This document shows positions 14,501 through 28,100 of a stretch of 64,000 nt of DNA, in pieces (the stretch's first letter is position 1; each line of letters starts with the position of its first letter). The position numbers and the translations under genes were made by a program. Below the pieces are notes generated by a model. The model had not been told where the DNA came from, did no database searches, and saw only the letters and a list, made by a program, of their open reading frames with translations. This DNA is from Agelaius tricolor. Taxonomy: Eukaryota > Chordata > Aves > Passeriformes > Icteridae. Location of the stretch: contig JALJCS010000004.1 of the NCBI GenBank assembly GCA_023055355.1, positions 15,654,001-15,718,000 of the forward strand, read 5' to 3'.

Positions 14501-17500
14501 ACAGCTCATTGAGCCAGGCTAGAGACATAGCTTATTTATGTATAGCAGTAGAAAACGATGCATACATCACCAAAACATGGCAGGGGATAAGAAAGATTTA
14601 TTCTTCTTGTTTGCTTTATTATCTGTGCAGGATGAGGTTTAGGTTACACAAGTCACTGGCTTTGGGGTTTTTTTATTGGTCTTGTGGAAATAAGTATTGT
14701 TGTCTTGTGCTCCTCTTAGGGTCTTAGGAAGTGATGGAAATGTCATTTGCATAGGTTGTCCTACTTGGTTGGGGTTTAAGTCAAGAATTTAAAAAAATCC
14801 CTTAGGCTGCACAGAGAGCAGATGCTATCTCAATAGAAAATTTTCTATTTTATCTGAAGCAGTAACTTTAAATGTATATGAGCATTTCTGGTTTGAAACA
14901 TCCAAGAGCATTACAAAATTTATATTTTCTGGTTGTAAATCTAATATAAAGATGGAGACTGCCTATAAAGACTTTTTAAAAGTGGAATAATTATGCCTTC
15001 ATTGTAATGTGATTATTAAAGAGAGAAAATTAACATCAGTTGATCAGTAAAAACCAGTTTCAAACTGTAGGTGAGAAGGTTACCAGGTAAAGATTCAGCA
15101 TAGACATTAAAACTTAGAGAAGTGTGTTCTAAAATAAACAGAAGTCTCTTGATTACATTAGCGATGCCTTTTCTTTTGCTATAAATACGAGACTGTTTGG
15201 GAAGTCTGTTATCCATTGGTAACAGTGATTTACCAACAGTTCAGAAGGTAAAAAGAAATTAGTTAAATTACTGATGTTAATGGCATTAAGTGATCATTGT
15301 TTGCTTTGTAATTTCTAAATCATTGAATCATGAAATTTCTAAGGCTGGAGAATTCCTCTATTTCCTAATACATGGGACAGATATTAAGTTGGTATAATTT
15401 GAAAAAGCACTAATTTTTGCAGAGTTGATGGTGATTTGTATGAGATAGGGACATAGGTTACAAAGCTTAACAATAGTGACTGGATAATTTTTGAGTGAGA
15501 AATTTCAGTTTTCCTAGTAAATTATATATGCATGCAAGATCATTAAATTTTTTATTACTATTTTAATAAAGGCCAGAAATTCTATGGACTTTCTCAATAT
15601 CAGCTTTTTGAAGCTTCCATTTTATCTTTGAATACAAATGGTGAACAAAATCTCATTTTCTCTGTTACTTCTAATATGTATTTCTGTTGAAATTGTCACT
15701 GGATAATGAGGGATGATGAAGTTCCTGCTGGTGGGAACTGTCGTGCTGAGCTGAGCAAGTCCTGAGAACGGCCCTGGACACTGCGCTGCACGGTTCAGCT
15801 GGACAGTGATCCCTGCAGTAGGTTTGGGTTGGACCCTAAAATCCTTTCTTAGGCAATGCCTGATCTAAAATGAAGGGAGACAGCATATTATGGATACCTC
15901 CAATGAAGAAGATATCCTTCATTGGAAATGAACTTACTTTTGAGGTTGTGGACAAGAAGTGAAACTGCTCCTTGGCCACTGAAACAGAGAAAGGTCTCTG
16001 ACTGTTGCATTTACTAGGACAGATAAAAAAGCTTTGGAGAGTACTAGGCAAAAATATATCTGACTGAAATACATCTGAAATACATCTGAATACATCTGAA
16101 AAACGATGTATTGAACCAAATGTTTACGTTGTGCTTCCTGTGGGCTTGTGGAGAAGTGAATTGTTTTGCATACGCCTTGATTTATTAACCTAAGAGCTGA
16201 ATTTTTGCCTAGTGGTGTAAGGCTGGAGACTGTATCAATCGGACCTCTTTCACGGAGCCCATGGAGGGGGAGTGGAGTGCATGGAGCACTTGTAGCCGCA
16301 CTTGCAACACTGGAATCAGCAGTCGACAACGCAAATGCCCTGGGTAAAAACAAGTTCAGGTTTCCATTGCTGTTCATCAGAATTTCTGAACAAAATTTAC
16401 ATCAGAACAGGACCCCATGAAGATAGAGTTGGCCTTTATCTAAGCAATTAATACTTTATGAATACTGAAAAACACTTAGAAGAATGGGTATTTCAGGTAT
16501 TTTATTGCATGGCAACACTATTTTTCATCTTTTCTGCTTCTGTCAAGACCCTAGATAATATTAATAGAAGAATAAAACTTTCTTTGTAAGCTTCACCTGA
16601 AGAAGCAACAGAAACTTAAATTTAAAATTTCTGACTTGCAGGTTGTTAGTGTGTAATCCCAGTCTTTAAATTTTTCAACTAGAGAAGAATTACTTCTGCT
16701 TCTCATCTGGAAAACCAAGGAACTGAAAGTTTGGTGAAGAGATCTTTCTACCCTCAGACATTTAGATAGACATTCCTCAGACATTTAGATAGACTATCTG
16801 GAAACAGAATTTAGATTCCTTATCTTGTGAAAATGAAAACCTTCTGCCTTTGGGGATAAAGGCTTTTACTTTTCACTTGAATTAAATTCGTTTCACTATA
16901 TCTCAGTGACCACCTAAAAGGTCTTTTAATTACTCAGTACCAATTTGATTTTTTGTGTGTCATTTATACACCAAGTGAAAAAGAAAAGAAAATATAGGCA
17001 TAGGAGTGGGAACAGAGTGGAGTAATGAAGGCAAGTATAGGGAAAACTAGTCCAGAGTGGGTAAGACTCGAATCAACTGTTTTAAAAAAAGAATAATATA
17101 AGGGGGAAAATGATGAATTATGGAAAACCGTATAGCAGATTTTGGTGTAAAATAGGCAGGGGGTTTAAAAAAGATACATTTGCATAAAGAATTTTGAGGA
17201 AAAGTTGTATATGGCTATAGAAAAGCATGAGGATTTAACAGAAATTTTGATATGCAGAATTCTTTCATAGTTAATGCATTTAAACACCACTTTCAGCTGT
17301 ATACCTTAAAGCTCTTTCTAGAATTTATGGATGTCTTAAGTTCATGCTCATTAATTCATTTTTCCAGGTCCCAGGCAAAGTTCCAAATAATGAGCTCCAG
17401 GTTCTGCAGTTATCTCTTCTTGTGCATTTGTTCATTAGCACCTGCAAGCACAGCTGGAGTGACCAAAGAGAAACAAAGCATTTGTCTGAACCCTGTAACA

Positions 17501-20500
17501 CCACACTTGTAGAAAAAGGAGAGGTAGCAAATCTGCAGGTGTTGCTTCCTTTCAGTAGGCCCTTTGGCTCAGCCCAGATAGACAAAAATCTCAATTATAT
17601 CAAAACTGTACCTGAGGCTCTCCTGACTGAACTCCTGCTAGTCCTCATGCTTTCTTGTGGCTAAGTGTAAATTGTGGCTTAGCAAACATCACTCCTCATA
17701 TGTAATGTAACCAGTACAAAGAGAAGGCAAACATGTTTTGTTCTGTGACTTAAGTTTTTCATGGGTGATTTCTGAATGCTAAGTGTCAACAAAAAACCCT
17801 GCTATTTTTAATTTGTGTCTACCATAAGTAAACTATACTGTAAGTTTGACAAAAAATTGCCAACAGTAAAGGGTTGTATTTATGCCATCTTTTCTAGTTC
17901 AGGCCTTGAAGGACAGTGTCATGGACCCACAATGCAGTATAGGGTATGTGAAAATCCTTCTTGTCCTGCTGGAGTGCCTGCCTTTAGGGACTGGCAGTGC
18001 CAAGCTTTCAGTGTCAGATCTTCATATCAGAAACATGTGCACCAGTGGCAAGCTGTCATTGATGATGGTAAGTATAAACTATCTCCCTTGTTCTTATAAT
18101 CTGTTTAAATGGCTTCCAGCTTGTTGATATTGTGGTTAATCAAGAAAGATGTAGGTAAAACTAAAACAAACAAACCTCAAATCCAGTATTTTTGATAAGT
18201 TATTTTAATTTCACAGACAAGATCTAGCGGTACTTTTGTATGCTCTAGAATATTTTATCTTTTATTCCTATTGAAATTGTCCTTCTTAATAGGTAATAAC
18301 TACATTAAATGAAAATCCAGTCAACTTCTTCCTTTTTAATTAGAATTGTAGTATGAAGTGACTCAGAAATACAGCTTTCTGGAGTAATGCTCCATTATTA
18401 AACATGGCTATATCAGTTATATTTTTTACCTACAAAGCCAAAGAGACAATGCAGATGTTGTGAGCCTTTGTTTTTGGGGGAGGAGAAAACTTAAAATTGG
18501 GAGTATTTTACATATCAGCGTTTGATTTGGCAGCAATGTGTAGATAATGTGTGCTGTAAACTTTGGTAAGATTTCTATAAATCCTAGTACCTATTGCATA
18601 CGAAGTCCTGGCATACTGTATGCATGCTTCCATGCAACAAACTTGCTTAAATACTGTATCATTAGGAAAATGCTCAGGTGGGAGTATAGTAAGGTCAGAC
18701 TTACATTATCTGCAACAATAATTTTGGGGTAAAACATCAGTGACTAAGAAAACAAATTCTTTCTTACTAGAAAAGTGAACAGTAATTTCCACCCCACTGA
18801 ATTTTCTGTAAATTCTTGTGTTTTAATTTATTGAAATTAGAAGCAAACAAAGAAAAAAGCACAACAAAAACACATCAGTTATGAAAACAGTTGACTTGAG
18901 AACTTCACAAAATCATAGCAAGCTGTTATAAAGAAAACCCAAGAATGACACAGCAGTACTATGAGCGTGTGTTACCAAATTTTAAGGAGTTCATTACTGT
19001 AAATTATTTTTACTCTTGAAACAATTTATCAGAAAACATTAGAAAGCATTGAAGACTGTTTTTGCTATCAACATATTATAGGTTTAACTCGAGAAAGTGT
19101 TTTTCTTTTTTTCTAAGCCTTCTCTCAAGGTGCCAAAGGAAAACTTTTGATACTATTTTCATTAGGCTTGTATGTTAGTTCATTTCATTGTAAAAAGAAC
19201 TCTCTCCAACAGTTACAAAGGTGCTTATCAAGTCAATTTGTTTGGTTTGTTTTACTAAATTTTGTTTTAGCACAGGAACACATCATTTATATCCTAAAGG
19301 ATCTAAATGTTTATCTGGCTTTGAATAATATGATTTAATTCAAATGAAGAAATCTTGACACTGTCCTGTGCCATGTTAATGAGTACAGATCTAATTGTTT
19401 TCTGAGTGATCCTGTTATCTTGAGTTGTCCCTCAGGAGAAACAAAAGTGGACCAGCCAGAGAATGCCTGTGTCCCAGTTTACATTATTCTCAAATCCTTA
19501 AATGTTTGCTCTCTTAGTTAACACTAACTGTGCACCATGTCCAAAATACTTGCTGTATGTGATCTCCTGTAGTCTGTTAAGTTGTCTGGTGCTGTTTAGT
19601 TGCTGTCTCTTTGAGTTCATTGTCTTTAAAAAAATGTTTAGGTCATCAATCTTGTGTTCATTTACAAAATGCTGATACCTGCTTAAAGCCCCCAGGGAAC
19701 TTTGAGTTTACTGTTTAAGGAGGGTAACGGGAATGCAGAGGGCACAAACTCAGGCTGCTTTTTAGCTGGAGATGGCTTGTGTCTGACTAGCTTCACATGT
19801 TGGCAGAAGAGATCACATCTGTTGGTACTGGTCCTCTAGTGAAACCCTGAGGCTCTGTCAATTTTAGTAATTTAAATGTGCCCAGACCACTCTGTGTTGT
19901 GTAAGTCAGCTGGCACAAAACTCCTCTGTCTGTACTTTTCTGCTCCTTTGCATGCTAAAACTACTTTTTTTGAAAACAGTCCTTTGCAGATGGCAATTTC
20001 CAGTCTAGACGGAGCTGGTGCTAGTTAGCACATGCAAAAAAATGTGGCATAGACTGTTTTACAGTTCAGCTGTATAGACAGTAGAATTCCAGTGCCCCTG
20101 AATGTTTCCTGGAACTGTTTAATTTACTAATAAAAATGCACTCCAGGAATCTAGAAGTCAGAATGAAGTCAGAGTGGCATAGATTGTGTCCAAGTGAAAT
20201 CAGTTTCAGGTTCAGGATTGACTTTTATCCTTTTAAAAATCTGCAACAGATTTAGGAAGTTCTGAGTAAGTACATTTGCTAACAAAGATATGAAAAAATC
20301 CTGTCATTTTGTACTTGGTTGACCACTGAGGAGAGACTTAGTTTCTTTTATTTGCTGTTACTTTCACAGTGGTGAGACAAACTTCATTGTTTGTCTCACC
20401 ACTTCCTAATGTGGCCATTAGGAATACATGGATACACATAGGATATTACTACATTTTTATGCTCTTTCATAATTAGAAATTATTTACAGAATGTTTTAGG

Positions 20501-23500
20501 CATTTTTTAGAAAATTGCTTGAACTTCATAAAAATGTTAGGAATGATGTTTCCAGGGGTTTTGTGGGGATTTTTTTGTTGTTTTTTAATGTGAACTTCGT
20601 AAATTCATATATTTTTCTTCCAATGGTGTGTCAGTTATTTCATTTTTTTCTCCTTGACCTGCACAGTTAGAAGGTCTGGAAAGTGTTAACTTTCTTTTTT
20701 AACCAATATTTATGATCTGACAAAAATATAGGAGAATAAAAGTATAGATTACAACCAAAATATTCCAACAGCTGTAATGTGTATATTCTTAATTGCAACA
20801 ATGAGCATGACATGAGTACTGTGTAGGCCAAGTTTATAGCAACAGCATGCTCTAGGAAGAAAAAACCCCAAGCTTTTCAAACAGCTAAGAAATGGATCGA
20901 AATCTTTTTTGTTTTCCCTGTGTCTAAGATAACTTCTTACGCTAATGTAGCTGCATACCATGCATAAGCAATTATCAGTTTTAACAAGAGTATTGATGAT
21001 AATTCTGTATTTCTAAAGTTCCCTTTTTCTAATAATGCACGTTTTTCCATCCATTGCTGCTACAGAAAAGCCGTGTGCTTTATACTGTTCACCGGCTGGA
21101 AAGGATCAACCAGTTCTTCTAACAGAAAAGGTGATGGATGGGACGTCCTGTGGCCAGCATGGGCTAGATGTCTGTGCAGATGGTAAATGCCAGGTATGAG
21201 TTAATTGTTTTGAGCCTGGGTATACAGGCACACACCAAGTATACATATATGTTAAGACTTTAGAACATTTTTATTTCATATTAGGCTGTTGTCAAGCTAC
21301 CCCTGATATTAATTCATAGAAATGTATCTAACAGTAATGTGGAGATGCTTGAGTAAACTTAATTTGTGTTAAACTGAATGCTTTTGAGCAAAACATGGGT
21401 ATAATTTATATTTACATATTCTAGACCTGCTTATGCCCTATTCAGAATAAGTCCTTAGGCTAACATTAATGGCACTTTTCCATTGTGGGCATAGCAAAGA
21501 ACCATCCATATTTTGAGTAGAAAGCAGGAGAGGCACATTGTGTTCTCTTGATGGGAAGGCCTGTGGAGTGTGGTCTGATGTGCCACAGGTCCCGTGAGGA
21601 GATAAGACTGCAGTTGTTTCTGCAAGTTTCTCTTGGAGAGCAGCTGGTAGAGTTAGCCAACCCCATAGGAAGAGTGAATGCAGCACTCTACATAAAGTCA
21701 CAGGGGAATTTTCTATGGGACAGCTCTCTGCCATGAGCTAGTGCCACCCTCATTCTCAGCAAGGCTAGGCATCTTGAGGAAGGGTGAGGTACTTGATACT
21801 AAAAGCAACTTTATGAAAAATGTGGCCTGTGTCTCAATAGCTTTTATTTTCTTCTCCCCCAGAAATTTGGCTGTGATGGTATATTAGGATCTCTGGCTCG
21901 TGAAGATCATTGTGGTGTATGCAATGGTAATGGAAAGTCATGCAAAGTTATTAAAGGTGATTTTAACCATACCAGAGGAGCAGGTAATGTCTGTTTATTT
22001 CAAATTCTAAAGAAACAAATAGCTTTTTGATTACTTGGAGCATTGGGAAATTAAAAAAAACCTATATTTCTTCAAATTATGCAGCTCCTCATAAGAACTT
22101 TATATCTAGCTTTTTCAAGATACTAAGACATTGAGGGTAAGAGTGCATAAGTATTTTCAAATTTGTTGCAAAGTTATTTCACATTATTTCAATTGCAAAA
22201 TGCAGGAAATATCTTACATTAAGATACACTCTATTTCATAGGAGAGACTGATTTTTAAGGGGTATGAGAAATTAGGTTTATATTTTTAGCAAATAGAGTG
22301 TTGTAAATTCTTTTAGTGTTTAACTTCTTTTAGTTCTTCAAAATAAAAATCCAAATTATGATTTTTTATTTAGAGAATGTTGCCAAACTAAGCCAGGCAT
22401 TGAAAAATCATAAAGCCAAATGCATGAAGAAGTTTAATACCTCTTCATTACTCATTATTTTATTTCAATAATAACATATAATAACAAGCCAATAGATTTT
22501 CTAGTGCAAACTGAGCATCAGATATCCAAATGCTGCTATGATCTGTCCTGTTAATGGGAATAGCTTACTGGCTCCAGCACAATAATGTGGACAGAGTAGA
22601 GAATTGAAATCCTAATAATGTGCATCTTGCACCATTTATACAAGTCTTTTCTTTGAAACAGCATTTGACCAACTATCATCATTTGTTTGCCATTACACTT
22701 TCAGTTTGCTGAGTAGAAAATGTGTAGAATTTAGAGGTGGCAAGTAAATCACATCAAAAATACTGTAATTATAAGCAGACAGCATATCTTAGAAAAATAA
22801 AGGACTTCAGTGGATTTTAGACTGAAGTATAGTACTTTAGGCAAGAGGGGAAAGTTACGCATGGTCTTCAAATGTTTATGTCTGGCCCTCTCAAGCAGAA
22901 TGTAAGGCAAATCAAGGATCCCAAACCCCAGGTGAGTCTGGAGGACTACAAGATATAAAAAAACAACAAAGACAGTTCCTGCTAATAAAATCACATTATG
23001 TCAGCTCTCTTCAATGGCTAATGCAAATATCCACACACTTTCAAGTTTTTTTTTGTCAATCCTCCGTATCACGGTATTGCCATCTTAACCCTTGTGTACG
23101 TTATTTTGCTTCTCAAGAAGCTGTAAGCAATATTTAGAAAGTGTTATTAGCTCTTACAGAAATGAAAGATGCTGCTTTAGCTTTCACGTTTCAGGATTAT
23201 TGAAAAAGTATTGTAAATGCTAAGTATTTTGTTGTAGAAAATCACATAGCTACACATAATAAAAGATAAAATATTTTTTCCCTTTGTGAAATTTACCTGG
23301 ATAATCTAAAATATGGGATTTTTTATTAATGACATTCCTGCCTGTAGTGGTTTCCACCTTTGTTGCCTTTTCACTGAGTTTTACTTGAAGTAAATTGTTC
23401 AACGTCCTCTCTTAGTCCCACACTAGCAAGAGACAATCTCAATTTGAAGCAAATAAGTAGATTTCAAAATCAAAGCCTATCATAACAGGGTTTGAATATG

Positions 23501-25071
23501 TTAAATGAAGAAGGAGAGGAGATACATAAAACAAACTAAAAACCAAGCAGTGGGAAGATGCTTCGATTTTAGCATCATACCATTTGTCTTTACATGCTGA
23601 GTGAAGTTGGAATTATTTTACAGTCATCTGGTGGTCATGATGACACTGAACCACTTACCTAGAAATAGCTACACCTGCTCCAGCCCCAATCTCCAAGCCT
23701 CACTAGTTCTTGTTATGTTTTACTCTGCCATACTCTTTTAATTATGTAGCATTGTATATATGTTACATATAATACACTGTTCCATAGCTTTTCTTCAATT
23801 TTGCAAGAATCTTCAAAGTATTGCTATATAAATTATAACTTGCTACACTTAAAGAGCAAAATAAGGGAGAAGAAATGAGAAAGCATACAAGATGTACTTT
23901 TCTATGCTTTTCTGTTTTTCCTCTTAACTTGGGACATCTGGTCTCATGTTTAGGTTATGTGGAAGCTTTAGTGATACCTGCAGGAGCAAGAAGAATCAAA
24001 GTTGTGGAAGAAAAACCAGCTCACAGTTATTTAGGTAAATATTTTATATGTTTTGTTGTTAATGTCCTGTTTTGCTCAACACTGAAAAGTGAAAGCTAAA
24101 CATTTGTCTTTGTCATTCAACAAAGCTCTGAGTAGAAAAATAGATCTGTGAAGAACTTGTCTAAGGAAGAAGAAATTATTACAGTACCATTTTTCACATA
24201 GGTCTTCTTTTGGACTTTTGTCTCATCTTTTTTAGAGAATATTACAAACACTGTATTTAGATTATGTAAAAAATGTCTGTGTATATATATGTATGTTTGC
24301 ACATTTTCAATTTTTTATATGGGAAGTAGGTTAAAACTACTGAAAAGAATTTTGTGCTCAAACAAAATAATTTGTACTCAGAAAAGAAGACACTGGGCAT
24401 CATAAATTCACTAACAAAGTCAAACAGAAGTTCTAAAATTAGACTGAAAAAGCAGAAAAGTATTTCTTTCACTATTTTGAATTGTCTGAATCTTCTAATA
24501 GACAAACTTAATCACAGTGATTTTTTTCTTTTAGTTTTCCATTTAAGTGAAATTGTCTTTCATTGATTGAAAAAAAGTATTTCTCTTTTAATGAGGTCCA
24601 AAGAAGTTGTGTAAGAGAATACACTCTGTTATCATTATTGTTACAGGGTTCAAGCAAAAAATATGAGATTTCATAATTGGTATTGTTTTGTGCAGGGCTT
24701 AAATTTAAATTGAGGGAGACATGGTATGAGAAATAGGACAATGATATGAAAAATTCCCTGGTTTGGTCACTGTTCTTAGTTATGTTCATAAGAAATATTT
24801 ACGTTTTAAGAAGTGTTTGAGTATTCTCAGTACTTCAACTGAGAGAATGTTGAAGATGGTGAATCTTAATTATGATAGTTTAGGTTATCAGTGGGTGACT
24901 GCTGGTTTGCCTTGAGGCCTGCACCTACCCAGGAGGTTTAGAGATCTGGAATATTTAAGTGTTCCCCAATGAACCACAGATATGGATGAGTGTTAAAACA
25001 ACAACTGAAGTTTGTCTTCTATTGACATATGTGGAGAATAGAAATACTATTATTTTCTATTTTTTGAATAA

Positions 25072-25104
<33 letters not shown>

Positions 25105-28100
25105 GTGTTTAGGGAAATTTATTCCTTCTTCATGAGCAACAAACTGATTTAACTCTTGCCCCACAAAAGGCAAAAATAATGAAATTCTTTTTATGTCCAT
25201 GAAATAATATCACTCATGATGCTCATTTGTGAAAGTTGCCAGCTATCTTCTATTTTCTTGTTATTTTAATTTTGTTTTCACTAATTTTACTGGTTTATAT
25301 CTGAATGAGGCTCTGCCAGTATTTCTGTGCAGTATATTTTGTTGAGCTTATACCTTTTTTTTTTTTTTAAGCCTTTTTGGGGACCCAGTAACAGGTCTAT
25401 TGCCATATCTTGAATTAAAACCTGTATTGTTGCACTTTTTTCTTTTTTTTTTTGCTAGCACCAGGTATTTAAACTTTCTTCATTTTTAGGTTACTTTGAA
25501 AGCATCCGAATTTGAATTGCAAAGGAACAGTTTTTGAATAGGCATAGTATAATGAAAGTTTTGGGGTGAGAGCTTAAGTCTTTAACCTTAGAAACAAGAT
25601 TCTTCACAATGCTATGGCTAAAAATTTGAAAGGTAAAATAGATTAAAGTCTTTCATGTTTCTGATTGGTTTTCTATTTTACAGTTCTTTATGCTTATTTT
25701 GTGTGGCACCATACTTAGTTCTGTACTTGAAATTAGTCCATACAGGCCAATACTGTTTCTGTTTGGCCTCAAACTTTCCTATATAGAGGACATCAGGACA
25801 TGGTTGAGAGCCTAGGGGTAAAAAATAAAGACCAGGCCAAGAAAGGAAACTTCTTGGTTGGTGGGTTACAACAGGCTGCCTAACCAAGCAAAGTCTGTTG
25901 ATGAAGTGCTCTTACTTCATCTACAGGAATCATCATGCTTGCAGTCTCTGATCTGGCTTAGTAATTTCAGTAACCTGATTTCTGCTGGAAAAACAGCGCA
26001 CCAACCTGTGAATAGTCCAGGAGACTCTTGGAGTGTACTGAGGATAATTTTTAAATCAAAACTATAGACCCAAGTAATGGTGTTCCTGGACCTTGTTGAT
26101 TTCTTCCCAACACAGATGAACTATTTAGAGAGTTGGTGGCAGCCTAGACTGCAATGATCATGCCCTGCTGGAACTCATGATTTTTAGGGATATGGGCCAG
26201 GTGAAGACTAAAGCCAGGACTTTATGAGAGCGAACTTTCAGTTGTCTAAGGAATTGGTAGATGGTAGCACCTGGGAAACTGCCTTTGGGTCTACCAGGGC
26301 AAAACAGAGCTCGTTAAAGATTTAGGATACCAGTTTGTTAAAGATTTAGGATAATAGTTTTTAGTCACAATTAAGGATAATAACTTTTCCTAGATTGCAA
26401 AAGCTCTTGATTATGCCAACATATAAGAAATCAAGCAAGGAAGGCAGGAGAATAGCATGGGTGAGAACGGACCTCCTGGTAAAACCAAAGTGTAAGAATG
26501 GAATGCACAGGCAGTGGAACCAGGAACATACATCCTGGGAACTATATAGAGACGATGCTCGTATATGTGGGGATACATTCAGGAAAACTAAGGCACAGAT
26601 AGTGCTGATTTTGGCAAGGAATGGGGAGATTAATAAGGGTTTCTACAGGTTTTTAGTCAGAAAGGAGATAGTAAAGAAAATACACACACCCACAACACAC
26701 ACTGAAAAATAAGACAAGAGAAACTAATGATGGTGGGCGTGGAGAAGGCTGCAGTGCTTCACAGTTTTTTGCCTCAGCTTCAGTGGTAAACACTTTTTCC
26801 ATATCTTTCAAGTCCCTCAGTACCAGGGCAGGGAATGGTGGAATGAAGTTCCTCCCATCCTGGATCAGTTTTAAGACCACCCAAGGAACCTGAACATACA
26901 CAAATATATGGGACCTAATGAGATGCATCCCATGGTCCTGAGGGAGCTTGCTAATGTAGTTATCAAGCCACTCTCAAGTATATTTGAAAAATCATGGCAG
27001 CCTGCTGAAGTGCCCACTGGCTGAAGAACAAGGACTATTGCATTCTTTTTGAAGAGAATAGGGTAATGAAGAGGACATTGGCAACTAGCAATCAGTCAGC
27101 CTTAGCCCTGCTGTTTTCAAAAATTACTTAAATTTCAAGTCTTAATGTTGTTAATATGTATTGAAGGGACACCTGATAACCTGAATGGAAGTGAAGCAAT
27201 TACTTCCTTGACAAAAAATATCAGTGACTATACTTTCATTTGGAATTGAATTTCAGATATCTTCTACATTTTCTATAGAAAAGTAAGGGTCAGTCAAAAT
27301 GACGTTATTTTGACACTTTTCTTGAAATATGACTATATTTTGGACAAGGCAGAAAATAAGATTCATTAAGTTAATACAGTAGAGTGATTTGTCCATATTA
27401 AAAAAAAAAATTATTAGTAGGTACTGATTTACCAAGTGGAGGACCAGAACCAGGGTACTGCTTCTCCCGACTGAGAAATGGGAGATGCAATAGCTGAACT
27501 GTGATTTTTTGTATCTGTCTGGCTTTGTATCCTCTCACACCTCATTAAAATTAGACAGGTGTATAGTCTTGGCACAGTAATTAAAAAATACATTGCACTC
27601 ATCACCATCACTTAAATGCCATTGTTGTGATGGCTGTTTTATGCTCAACAGAGATACAGTTGTAATTAGTCCCCTTGGTTTAGCACTGAAATTGTGGTTG
27701 TGGTTACAATTGTGGTAGGCTTTCCCAGTCCAAGTTTTCTTTGGTGGTCTTTTCAAGTGTAGATTTATTGCTTGAATTACCTGAGAGAGGATATCTTGTG
27801 TTCTGAATGTTCTTCCTATTTTGGGTTACCTTGTACAGAGTAAACTCTTCTGTCAAAAGTTAAGAAGAATAGGAATATATGTACAGCATGGAATAAAACT
27901 CAGTGAACTTGCTTACAAAATGGGGTGTGACAGAGTCAAGAACAGAAGCTGCACTGTCTGAATCCAAATCCACATTTAAGGCTTGAGGACACACTTTCTG
28001 ACTTTTTCTAAGACCAGTGACTCATATGAGGAATCTGAAAGCAGAAAATGCAAGATCTGGCATATTTCTGTATTCTGAGCTGGGATTCCAGTTTCCTGCA

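Noticed and set aside
20368..20403. Hairpin as a microRNA gene
   Set aside because: The stem is only 15 bp and the flanks do not extend the pairing; too short for a normal precursor.
24117..24789. Hydrophobic minus-strand frames resembling small membrane proteins
   Set aside because: The Phe/Leu/Ile-rich composition comes from reading AT-rich intron; no start context, domain or conservation visible.
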